NCBI GenBank assembly: GCA_023388195.1
Contig: JAEWGR010000053.1
Span: 1 to 47,330 of the forward strand
Reading direction: 5' to 3'
Source: Bacillota bacterium
Lineage (GTDB): Bacteria; Bacillota; Negativicutes; Sporomusales; Sporomusaceae
DNA: 47,330 bases
Position numbers and translations under genes: made by a program. Shown one piece after another: positions 16,800 through 24,494 of this stretch (the stretch's first letter is position 1; every line of letters begins with the position of its first letter). The notes beneath the pieces were generated by a model. That model saw only the letters and a program-made list of their open reading frames with translations, searched no databases and was not told the origin of the DNA.

Positions 16800-17255
16800 G
16801 TGAGTAACACCGTGAACAAAACCTTTGACCACTATGCGAGCGTAGTTTTTCTTGTTGTAGGTGTCGCAATTTATCTGTACGCCCAAACCCTGACGGTGTC
16901 GAACGTGGGCATTGCCATCGGGCCGAAAGCGCTTCCGAGCTTCCTGGCGGCCATTCTTATCCTTCTCAGTTCGATCAATCTTTTGGTGGCCATTCGCTCA
17001 CAAACCGCTGCGAAAAAAGAAGAACTTGAGTATAAGAAGTTCCTTATCATCCTGGTGTCACTTGTCCTGTATGCTCTATTAATTGAGACCCTCGGTTATG
17101 TTATTTCTACCTTTCTGTTCCTGCTGGTTGGTTTCCAAACCATGGAAAAAGGGAAATATTTGTCTTCCGCAATGATTGCGGCGGCCTTTGCCGGCGGCAT
17201 TTACTATTGCTATGTAGAGCTATTCTTAGGCGTACTACCGCCGCTACCTTTTTAA
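16800..17255 (+). CDS. tctB: tripartite tricarboxylate transporter small membrane subunit (TctB)
   Basis: A 151-residue protein with four predicted membrane helices (for example ASVVFLVVGVAIYLYAQ, ALPSFLAAILILLSSINLLV, FLIILVSLVLYALLIETLGY). The family motif IGPKALPSFLA is present. TctB associates with TctA to form the permease. Two GTG starts are possible, 16800 (very close to its AAAGGAA site) and 16812 (14 bases away); both are suboptimal, so translation may be modest. The stop falls within the ribosome binding site of tctA. Confidence 0.88.
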   Translation: MSNTVNKTFDHYASVVFLVVGVAIYLYAQTLTVSNVGIAIGPKALPSFLAAILILLSSINLLVAIRSQTAAKKEELEYKKFLIILVSLVLYALLIETLGYVISTFLFLLVGFQTMEKGKYLSSAMIAAAFAGGIYYCYVELFLGVLPPLPF

Positions 17256-17268
17256 GGAGGGATAAGTT

Positions 17269-18792
17269 TTGGACTCATTACAATTTTTGCTGCAAGGGCT
17301 TAGTGTGGCCTTAGAGCCTATTAATCTTTGTTTTGCCTTATTCGGTTGCCTGATCGGGACACTGGTAGGCGTTCTGCCTGGTATCGGCCCGATTAGCGGT
17401 GTTGCTCTGCTCATTCCGGTTACCGCAACCCTGACCAGCGGACTGCCGGCAGAACAAGCGGCTACCAGCTCCATTATCCTGCTGGCGGGCGTGTATTACG
17501 GCGCGATGTACGGCGGGTCAACGACCGCGATCCTCATCAATACGCCGGGAGAGAATTCCTCCGTATGCACGACGCTGGACGGCTATCAAATGGCCAAACA
17601 GGGCCGGGCCGGAGCGGCTTTGGCCATTTGTGCTATTGCTTCTTTTGTAGCCGGTCTGATTGCTTGCATCGGCCTGGTCTTTATGGCTGTGCCCCTGGCC
17701 GAGTTTGCGTTGAAGTTCAGCCCGGCCGGCCAGTTCTCGCTGATGATTCTCGGGCTTTGCGCCTTGAGCAGCCTGGCCGGTAAGTCGCAGATTAAAGCCT
17801 TTATCATGACCACGCTGGGCTTATTGCTGTCAACAGTGGGCGTTGATCCCATATCGGGCGTGGCCCGTCTGACGTTTGGCTTTCCGGAGCTGTACTCCGG
17901 TATTGAATTCCTGACCCTGGCGGTGGGGATGTTTGCCCTGGGTGAGGTATTTAAGACCATTCTGACCAATGATTATGTCACCGGTGAGCCTGTTAAAGTC
18001 GGCAGGGTAATGCCGACACGGCAGGATTTAAAAGACAGCACCATCCCCATCCTGCGGGGCTCGTTGTTAGGCTTCTTTCAGGGGCTGGTGCCTGGCTGCG
18101 GGGCTACCCTATCCTCGTTTATGGCGTATACGGTAGAGAAAAAGTTCAGCAAGAATAAGGCCAATTTCGGTAAGGGCGCGATCGAGGGGGTAGCTTCACC
18201 TGAAGCCGCCAATAATGGCGCTGCCGGCGGCGCCATGATCCCGCTGTTGACCCTGGGCATACCCGGCACAGGTACTACCGCTGTCTTAATGGGGGCCCTT
18301 ATCATGTTTAATATTACCCCCGGGCCGCTTTTATTCCAGGATCATCCGCAGGTAGCCTGGGGTTTGATTGCCAGTATGATTGTCGGCAATGTTATGCTGC
18401 TTATCTTAAATCTGCCGCTGGTTAAAGTCTTTGCCAAAGTCATTGAAACACCGCCTAAATACCTGATCCCCGGGATCCTTGCCATCTCTGTATTTGGTGT
18501 TTACGCGGTACAGGTCAGCGTGTTTAATCTGCTGCTGATGATAGGCAGTGGTCTTGCTGCCTATTACCTGGCAAAAAATGATTACCCCATCGCACCGGTT
18601 GTACTATCCCTGATCCTGGGACCCATGATTGAGAACAACCTGCGCCGGGCCATGAACCTGTATAACGGTGATTACAGCATGTTTGTCAAAGATCCGGTTT
18701 CCTTAGTTTTCCTGATTATTGCTGTCTTATGGGTCTCGGTACCGGCCATCATGAAGCTCAAGGGGAAAAAGGTAGTGGTAGAAGAAGCCTAA
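17269..18792 (+). CDS. tctA: tripartite tricarboxylate transporter large membrane subunit (TctA)
   Basis: A 507-residue permease with about 10-12 helices. The TctA signatures LVGVLPGIGPISGVALLIPV and YGGSTTAILINTPGE lie in the N-terminal half, and a related GLVPGCGATLSSFMAYTVEK and LTLGIPGTGTTAVLMGAL in the second half, showing the internal duplication typical of the family. It uses the ion gradient to import the ligand captured by TctC. TTG 17269 is the start, 7 bases after a strong AAGGAGGG. The next gene follows within 50 bases. Confidence 0.94.
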   Translation: MDSLQFLLQGLSVALEPINLCFALFGCLIGTLVGVLPGIGPISGVALLIPVTATLTSGLPAEQAATSSIILLAGVYYGAMYGGSTTAILINTPGENSSVCTTLDGYQMAKQGRAGAALAICAIASFVAGLIACIGLVFMAVPLAEFALKFSPAGQFSLMILGLCALSSLAGKSQIKAFIMTTLGLLLSTVGVDPISGVARLTFGFPELYSGIEFLTLAVGMFALGEVFKTILTNDYVTGEPVKVGRVMPTRQDLKDSTIPILRGSLLGFFQGLVPGCGATLSSFMAYTVEKKFSKNKANFGKGAIEGVASPEAANNGAAGGAMIPLLTLGIPGTGTTAVLMGALIMFNITPGPLLFQDHPQVAWGLIASMIVGNVMLLILNLPLVKVFAKVIETPPKYLIPGILAISVFGVYAVQVSVFNLLLMIGSGLAAYYLAKNDYPIAPVVLSLILGPMIENNLRRAMNLYNGDYSMFVKDPVSLVFLIIAVLWVSVPAIMKLKGKKVVVEEA

Positions 18793-18837
18793 GTGTCTGG
18801 AGTTTTACCAGTCAGCTGTTGGGGGAGGGAATACCGG

Positions 18838-20769
18838 ATGGGATTGACCATTGCGGAAAAATTAATCAGCCGGTCGCTGGTGGCCGGACAAATGATCAGA
18901 GGGCAGCGTATCGGTCTGCGGGCTCATCAGACCCTGTCCCACGATGTAAACGGGGTTATGTCCTATCTGGCGCTTGAGGCTATGGGCCTGGAAAAGGTGC
19001 AGGTCGAGCTGGCTGTCCACTATATTGACCACAATATGATTCAGGCCGACTACAAGAATTCGGACGATCACCGCTTCCTGCAGGACATAACCGCAAAGCT
19101 GGGGGTCATTTGTTCCCGTCCCGGCAGCGGTATTTGCCATCAATTGCACCTGGAGCACTGGGGTGTGCCTGGCAAGACCCTGATTGGCGCCGACTCGCAT
19201 ACGGTCGCCGCCGGCGGGCTTGGCATGCTTTCGATTGGTGTGGGCGGGTTTGACGGAGCCATGACTATGGCCGGCGAGCCCTTGTACCTGACAATGCCTA
19301 AGATTGTCAATGTCCGTCTCAGCGGCCAGCTGCCGCCCTTTGTATCGGCCAAAAATATTATTTTGGAACTGCTCCGCCGAGTCTCCATTACGGGCGGAGT
19401 CGGCAAGATTTTCGAATACACCGGCTCTGGGGTTGGGACGCTGCATGTGGCCGAAAGATCTTCCATCACTAATATGGGGCAGGAGACAGGGGCAACTACG
19501 TCGGTTTTCTCCAGTGATGACAATACCCGCAAGTGGCTGCGGGCCTATCACCGGGAGGCGCAGTGGGAGCCGCTGCAGGCCGACGCTGATGCTGTCTACG
19601 ATGAGGTAATCGAGCTGGATTTGTCGGCGCTCGAACCGCTGATTGCGCTGCCGCACCAGCCGGACCGGGTTGTACCGGTGCGGGAAGCGGCCGGGGTAAA
19701 AGTAGATCAGGTAATGATGGGCAGCTGCACCAATACGTCGCTGCGGGACGTGCTGGCCATTGCCCATATTCTGGCCGGCAAGCCGATTCACCGGGATGTG
19801 GACGCCGGCCTGTATCCTGCCACGCGGACTGTGCTGCGCGAGAGTATCGCCAGGGGCGCTCACGACAAAATTCTGGCATCAGGTGTCCGGATTTTTGAAC
19901 CGGTCTGCGGCGGCTGCAATGGCTGTGGGTTTGCTCCCCAGAGCAACGGGGTTTCGCTGCGGACGACCCCCCGTAACTTTGTCGGGCGCAGCGGTACGGC
20001 CTCGGACAAGGTATATCTGGTTGCCCCTGAGACTGCGGCCGCATCGGCGCTGACCGGCGTCATTACCGATCCCCGCGAGCTACAGCTCCCGCCCTTTATT
20101 TACGAAATGCCTGACGTTTTTATCGATGACCGTGATCTGTTTCAGCCACCTTCACCAGAGCCGGAAACGATCGTTATCCGGCGCGGACCTAACCTCAGAC
20201 CAATCCCGGCTATGCCGGCCTTGCCTGATGTCACCGGCGGCGAGGTACTGATTAAAGTCGGCGACGATATCACCACCGATCACATCTGCCCGGCCGGAGC
20301 CTTGTATTTGCCGATCCGTTCAAATATCCCGGAACTCTCGCGGCATGCTTTTAAGGTGGTGGATGACACCTTTGTCGACCGGGCTATCTCGGCAGGCGGC
20401 GGTTTAATCATTGGCGGCTCAAATTACGGTCAGGGATCAAGCCGGGAGCAAGCGGTTATGGTGCCAAGGTATCTTGGCATTAAAGCCGTGATTGCCAAGA
20501 GTTTTGCCCGGCTGCACTTGGCGAACCTGGTAAACTGGGGTCTCCTGCCGCTGACCTTTACGAATAGCGACGATTTTGACACAATCAGCCAGGGGGACCG
20601 GCTGACCTTTGACACAGCCGTATTATCAGCAGATCGGCAAATTATCGTTAAGAACGAGACGAAAGGTGCTGCTATTATTGTTGTCTGCCCTCTCTGCCAG
20701 GAGGATCTGGAATCTATCAAAGCAGGCGGCCGGCTGAACCAGGTGAAAGCCAAAAACCGAAACCGCTGA
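18838..20769 (+). CDS. aconitate hydratase
   Basis: A 643-residue aconitase of the shorter bacterial type. The [4Fe-4S] ligands are visible as Cys297 (MGSCTNTS) and Cys357/Cys360 (VCGGCNGCG); Cys363 is an extra cysteine. The active-site loops HYIDHNMIQ, IGADSHTVAAGG and GSNYGQGSSREQ and the swivel-domain motif DDITTDHICPAG are present. It interconverts citrate, cis-aconitate and isocitrate in the cytoplasm. ATG 18838 has GGGGGAGGG upstream; an earlier in-frame start at 18793 would code for an unconserved leader. Its position directly after the transporter indicates that the imported acid is processed by aconitase. A relative acting on a methylated or homologous acid is possible. Confidence 0.9.
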   Translation: MGLTIAEKLISRSLVAGQMIRGQRIGLRAHQTLSHDVNGVMSYLALEAMGLEKVQVELAVHYIDHNMIQADYKNSDDHRFLQDITAKLGVICSRPGSGICHQLHLEHWGVPGKTLIGADSHTVAAGGLGMLSIGVGGFDGAMTMAGEPLYLTMPKIVNVRLSGQLPPFVSAKNIILELLRRVSITGGVGKIFEYTGSGVGTLHVAERSSITNMGQETGATTSVFSSDDNTRKWLRAYHREAQWEPLQADADAVYDEVIELDLSALEPLIALPHQPDRVVPVREAAGVKVDQVMMGSCTNTSLRDVLAIAHILAGKPIHRDVDAGLYPATRTVLRESIARGAHDKILASGVRIFEPVCGGCNGCGFAPQSNGVSLRTTPRNFVGRSGTASDKVYLVAPETAAASALTGVITDPRELQLPPFIYEMPDVFIDDRDLFQPPSPEPETIVIRRGPNLRPIPAMPALPDVTGGEVLIKVGDDITTDHICPAGALYLPIRSNIPELSRHAFKVVDDTFVDRAISAGGGLIIGGSNYGQGSSREQAVMVPRYLGIKAVIAKSFARLHLANLVNWGLLPLTFTNSDDFDTISQGDRLTFDTAVLSADRQIIVKNETKGAAIIVVCPLCQEDLESIKAGGRLNQVKAKNRNR

Positions 20770-20807
20770 CGTACAGCCTTTATATTTACGAGAGAGAGGC
20801 GGATAGG

Positions 20808-21584
20808 ATGAATGCGTTTGCGAAAAACCTGGTGGAAATTCTCACAAGCCTGCGGCAGCAATATGGTGTTACCGCGGTTAAGTGTAACCTGGAAGCGGAA
20901 GGCAGCCGGCTTGACGAAATAGCTCGTACCAAAGAGATCGCAATAAAGGCCGGCGTCGGTCTTACCATAAAAATTGGCGGCTGCGAGGCGTTGACCGACC
21001 TGCGGCTGGCCAGAATGTTCGGTGCCGATAACCTTATGGCACCGATGATAGAATCCAGGTTTGCCCTGGAAAAGTACCTGGCTATGGCTGCCGCCGAATA
21101 TACCGCTGCTGAACTGGCTGATATGAAATTACTTATTAATATTGAGACCGTCAACGGGTATGAAAAGCTTGATCAGATCCTGAGCGCCGATCATATTGAC
21201 CGGCTGTACGGGATTGTCCTGGGGCGCACTGACCTCGTGCAGGCCTTGGGCGTGACTGATGTTAACGCGCCGCCAGTGCTTGCTATTGCGAGAAATGTAT
21301 TTACTAAAGCCAGGCAGTACGCACTCCAGTGTATGGTTGGTGGCGGGACGACTGTAACCTCCGTACCCTTTTTCCGGCAGCTGCAAGGGGTGCTGGATGG
21401 CTTTGAGACCAGAAAAGTGGTGTTTACTGACCCTGGTAAAGCTGAGGGGGCGCTGGCAGATGGTATTCTGCTGGCACTCAGGTTTGAGTACCACTGGTAT
21501 GAATTGAAGCAGCAGTATTATGGCAGCATCTATAACGAAGACGCTGCCAAAATGAAGAACCTGGCCAATATTCTGCAGCTATAA
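20808..21584 (+). CDS. HpcH/HpaI aldolase / citrate lyase beta-like family protein
   Basis: A 258-residue TIM-barrel protein of the phosphoenolpyruvate-binding superfamily. It has the IKIGGCEALTDLRLARMFGA and LINIETVNGYEKLDQIL strands (metal-binding Glu) and an LYGIVLGRTDLVQALG loop (Asp ligand), matching the aldolase/citrate lyase group. It is shorter than CitE and lacks the CitE N-terminus, so it may cleave a free acid or CoA ester related to the cluster substrate. ATG 20808 has GAGAGAGGCGG upstream. It lies 38 bases after aconitase and 33 bases before the RraA-like gene, clearly one operon. The exact reaction is not determinable. Confidence 0.8.
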   Translation: MNAFAKNLVEILTSLRQQYGVTAVKCNLEAEGSRLDEIARTKEIAIKAGVGLTIKIGGCEALTDLRLARMFGADNLMAPMIESRFALEKYLAMAAAEYTAAELADMKLLINIETVNGYEKLDQILSADHIDRLYGIVLGRTDLVQALGVTDVNAPPVLAIARNVFTKARQYALQCMVGGGTTVTSVPFFRQLQGVLDGFETRKVVFTDPGKAEGALADGILLALRFEYHWYELKQQYYGSIYNEDAAKMKNLANILQL

Positions 21585-21617
21585 CCAAGCTGGCAGTAAA
21601 CCTGATGGGAGGAGAAT

Positions 21618-22238
21618 ATGCAAAAAACAGTTGACGGGTTTAGGTTGTTGCCAACCACCTGCATATCGGATGCGATGCAGGGATTAAATAATTTTGACAC
21701 CGCTGTCAAACCCCTTCAAGCGGAGTATAGGATCTGCGGACAGGCCATCACGGTTAAGATGCCGGCCGGTGACAATATGATGGTGCTTAAGGCTATGCAG
21801 GCAGCCCGGCCCGGCGATATTCTGGTGATTGATGCCGCGAACTATTCCTATCAGGCGGTTGCCGGTGATTTTGTTATCGGCTTGGCGCAGGTCCTTGGGC
21901 TGGGCGGTGTAGTGGCTTATGGTACGATTCGTGATGTGCAAAGCATCAAAGCCATGAACTTTCCGGTTTTTTGCACCGGCACAACCGTTGCCTGCAGCCG
22001 GAAAATCGGCGCCGGCGAGGTGAATGTCCCCTTGGCCTGCGGCCCTGCAACTATCCATCCTGGCGACATAATTATCGGTGACGCTGACGGGGTCGTTGCT
22101 GTGCCGCAGGCTGAGGCGGGCGGGATTCTGGCGGCGGCCCGGGAAAAATGGCAACACGATGCCAGGCGGGCTAACCGGGTGTTAAGGGATGCTCAGGCAG
22201 CGATGAACTATATCAGTAGTCTGATTCAGGAAAAATAA
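21618..22238 (+). CDS. RraA-family aldolase / oxaloacetate decarboxylase
   Basis: A 206-residue member of the RraA / 4-hydroxy-4-methyl-2-oxoglutarate aldolase family. The catalytic loop GDFVIGLAQVLGLGGVVAYG with TIRD (family pattern GD...G..G...G..RD, metal-binding Asp and substrate-binding Arg) lies at residues 82-107, and the C-terminal PGDIIIGDADGVVAVP is characteristic. Enzymes of this family cleave 4-hydroxy-2-oxoacids and generally decarboxylate oxaloacetate. In this operon it could turn the oxaloacetate from citrate cleavage into pyruvate and CO2. The ATG at 21618 follows GGGAGGAG. It is the last gene before a bidirectional hairpin. Confidence 0.85.
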   Translation: MQKTVDGFRLLPTTCISDAMQGLNNFDTAVKPLQAEYRICGQAITVKMPAGDNMMVLKAMQAARPGDILVIDAANYSYQAVAGDFVIGLAQVLGLGGVVAYGTIRDVQSIKAMNFPVFCTGTTVACSRKIGAGEVNVPLACGPATIHPGDIIIGDADGVVAVPQAEAGGILAAAREKWQHDARRANRVLRDAQAAMNYISSLIQEK

Positions 22239-22269
22239 CAACCCTTGCCAGGTAAGCCGGCAAGGGTTG
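22239..22269. terminator. hairpin between the RraA-like gene and the convergent LysR gene
   Basis: CAACCCTTGCC pairs perfectly with GGCAAGGGTTG. On the minus strand it is followed by TTATTTTTCC, so it terminates the lysR transcript well; the plus side lacks a T-run. Confidence 0.75.
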
Positions 22270-22272
22270 CTG

Positions 22273-23142
22273 CTAAAGATCGAGATAATCAATGGAATCG
22301 GAAAACTCGACAAAGGCGTTGACCGCATTGATCGTTAAGGCCTCTTTCTGATAGATCATCCAGGTCCGGCGCATGACCGGCTGCTTGTTCTGATCGGTGA
22401 TCACTGTTTTGTAGACACCGTCTGATTTGTGCAGGATCATGCTGCCCATGATCGCGTAGCCATGGCCATGTTCGACCATGTCCTTACAAGTGTCAAGACG
22501 GTCAACCTCCATGCTGATCAACGGGGGAACCGTAAAGTTTTCCCGCCACCAGTTATCAATTAATAACTGGACTGCGTCATCTGTACGGTAGCTAATACAG
22601 GGGAGCTGTGGCAGCTCCTGGATGACAATGGGTTCTCTGGAAGCAATGCACATTGTTTCTTCAAAGAGGAGTTTCTTTTCGCCCGGCCAGGGATATTCGC
22701 CCCGTAAGAACCCAATATGAGCGCCGTGGGTATTGACCAGGTTTAAAACCTCTTTACTCCAGACTGTATTTACCTTAAATTCCATTTGGGGATAGCGGGT
22801 TTTAAAAAGCTTTAGCAGGCGCGGCAGTTTGTATTTGGTCATATAGTGAGTTGCGGCGATGCGTAAAGTCCCTCTGACGCCCTCGTGCATATTGGTAATC
22901 CGGTCTTTGATTTCCTGTATCCGGGTCAGCATCTCGGTAGCGCACTTGGCCAGATACTCTCCCTGGGATGTAAAATGGATACCTTTACCTGATCGATAGA
23001 CTAACTTCGCCCCCAACTCGTCTTCGATCTGGCGCAGCCGGGTCGTAAGCGCAGGCTGGGAAATGAAAAGAGCTTGTCCGGTTTTGGTAATATTTCTCTT
23101 TTCATACAGAACATGAAAGATAAGCCAATCGCGTTCATCCAT
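22273..23142 (-). CDS. LysR-family transcriptional regulator
   Basis: A 289-residue LysR-type regulator. The N-terminal winged helix-turn-helix is clear (ITKTGQALFISQPALTTRLR, QIEDELGAKLVYRSGKGI), followed by the effector-binding domain (VRGTLRIAATHYMTKYKLPR onward). The start is ATG 23142 with AAGGAGAT upstream. It is transcribed divergently from citD and converges on the transporter/aconitase operon, so it is the natural regulator of both halves, responding to the imported acid or a breakdown product. Candidate operator repeats lie in the intergenic region. Confidence 0.92.
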   Translation of the reverse strand: MDERDWLIFHVLYEKRNITKTGQALFISQPALTTRLRQIEDELGAKLVYRSGKGIHFTSQGEYLAKCATEMLTRIQEIKDRITNMHEGVRGTLRIAATHYMTKYKLPRLLKLFKTRYPQMEFKVNTVWSKEVLNLVNTHGAHIGFLRGEYPWPGEKKLLFEETMCIASREPIVIQELPQLPCISYRTDDAVQLLIDNWWRENFTVPPLISMEVDRLDTCKDMVEHGHGYAIMGSMILHKSDGVYKTVITDQNKQPVMRRTWMIYQKEALTINAVNAFVEFSDSIDYLDL

Positions 23143-23174
23143 ATTATATCTCCTTGGCAATATTACCAACTAAT

Positions 23175-23252
23175 TATTCGCAGTAGTTGTATTCGCGATT
23201 GCCACACATATTCCTCTATGCGGTCAGGGGCTTCCATAGCCTGATGCGAATA
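23175..23252. promoter_or_regulatory. candidate LysR operator repeats in the lysR-citD intergenic region
   Basis: TATTCGC occurs at 23175-23181 and 23190-23196, and its complement GCGAATA at 23246-23252, giving two direct and one inverted copy in 78 bases between the divergent genes. Positioning near both promoters fits a LysR-type regulator; no experimental support can be seen. Confidence 0.45.
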
Positions 23253-23296
23253 GGGGAGCAGATAGTTTCTACATTGTGAAATAGGGAGGATTACTC

Positions 23297-23581
23297 ATGT
23301 CAATGCTGTTAAAACCGGCGCAGGCAGGTACGCTTGAATCGTCGGATATTCTGGTAATGGTGGCTCCCGCCGAAGCGGGTACCGGTATCCAGGTTGAGCT
23401 GCATACCCCAACCAGGCAACAGTATGGAGAACACATCACGAGCCTGATTGAAAAAACAATTGCGGCGCAGGGGGTAGAGGATGCCATAGTAAACGCCAAC
23501 GAAAAAGGCGCTTTGGACTATACGATAGAAGCCCGGGTCATAACGGCAATTAAACGGGCTGCCGGCCAGGGGGGATTCTGA
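23297..23581 (+). CDS. citD: citrate lyase acyl carrier protein (gamma subunit)
   Basis: A 94-residue acyl carrier protein of citrate lyase. The prosthetic-group site AGTLESSDI is conserved; Ser15 corresponds to the serine that carries the phosphoribosyl-dephospho-CoA arm in known CitD. The VQVELHTPTRQQYG-like and later NEKGALDYTIEARVITA segments match the family. ATG 23297 follows GGGAGGA. It is the first gene of the citDEF operon, with citE starting 1 base after the stop. The genes for attaching the prosthetic group (citX, citG) and for activation (citC) are not in the window. Confidence 0.93.
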   Translation: MSMLLKPAQAGTLESSDILVMVAPAEAGTGIQVELHTPTRQQYGEHITSLIEKTIAAQGVEDAIVNANEKGALDYTIEARVITAIKRAAGQGGF

Positions 23582-23582
23582 T

Positions 23583-24494
23583 ATGGTGAAGGAACGGCTG
23601 CGGCGAACGGTTTTGTATGCCGCCGGCAACAATCCCGGACTGTTGCAGAATGCAGCGATATATGGCGCGGACAGCGTAATTTTTGATGTTGAGGATTCCG
23701 TATCTGTAGCGGAAAAGGACAGCGCCCGGGAGCTTGTTTATCATGCGCTGAAAACGCTTACGTTTCCGTGCGAGATCGGGGTGCGCATTAATCATATCAG
23801 TACCCCCTGGGGCTATGACGACCTGGAATACTTGCTGCCGGCGAAGCCTGACTATATTCGCCTGCCAAAAGGGGAAAGCGGGGAAGAAATTAAGGATATT
23901 GATCGTATTATAACCAAAGCCGAAGCCCGGCAGGGATTTGAAGCCGGGTCAATTAAGCTGATGGTTTCGATTGAGAGCCCTAAGGGCCTGCGCAATGCCT
24001 ATGAAATTGCCTCTGCCAGCCCGCGAATGATCGCCATTGCGATCGGTGGCGAAGATTTTGCCGCCGCACTTAAGACCGAAAAAACACGGGGCAATATCTT
24101 TACCGGTGGCCGGGAGCTGTTCGTTGCCAGAAGCATGATTGTATTTGCCGCCAGAGAAGCAGGGATTCAGGCCATTGATTCGGTATTCTCCGATTTGCGG
24201 GATGAGGAAACACTGCGTAATGAGGTAATGCTGATAAAAGAATTGGGTTTTGACGGCAAATCCTGCATAAACCCCCGCCAAATCGATATTATCCACCAGG
24301 TATTTACCCCTTCGGCGGCAGAGATTGACTATGCCTGCCGGGTGCTGGCCGTTTTTGAGGCAGCCGCAGCCAAGAACTCGGGCGTTATCGCTTTAGACGG
24401 CAAGATGATTGATATGCCGATGGTCATAAGAGCCGGGAGAGTACTGGCCAATGCCCAAGCCGCCGGCATATACCAGAAAGGGGTAAGCCGATGA
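23583..24494 (+). CDS. citE: citrate lyase beta subunit (citryl-ACP lyase)
   Basis: A 303-residue TIM-barrel lyase that splits citryl-ACP into acetyl-ACP and oxaloacetate. It has the CitE motifs RRTVLYAAGNNPGLLQNA, DSVIFDVEDSVSVAEKDSAR (Mg/substrate-binding acidic residues), KLMVSIESPKGLRNAYEIA (metal Glu), IAIGGEDFAA and GKSCINPRQIDIIHQVF. Length is normal. It begins 1 base after citD and overlaps citF by four bases (ATGA), so the three subunits are translationally coupled. A citramalate- or other acyl-lyase specificity cannot be excluded from sequence alone. Confidence 0.93.
   Translation: MVKERLRRTVLYAAGNNPGLLQNAAIYGADSVIFDVEDSVSVAEKDSARELVYHALKTLTFPCEIGVRINHISTPWGYDDLEYLLPAKPDYIRLPKGESGEEIKDIDRIITKAEARQGFEAGSIKLMVSIESPKGLRNAYEIASASPRMIAIAIGGEDFAAALKTEKTRGNIFTGGRELFVARSMIVFAAREAGIQAIDSVFSDLRDEETLRNEVMLIKELGFDGKSCINPRQIDIIHQVFTPSAAEIDYACRVLAVFEAAAAKNSGVIALDGKMIDMPMVIRAGRVLANAQAAGIYQKGVSR

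Noticed and set aside
18862..19863. Minus-strand open frame of 333 codons opposite aconitase
   Set aside because: The plus strand encodes intact aconitase motifs here; the antisense frame has no recognisable domain.
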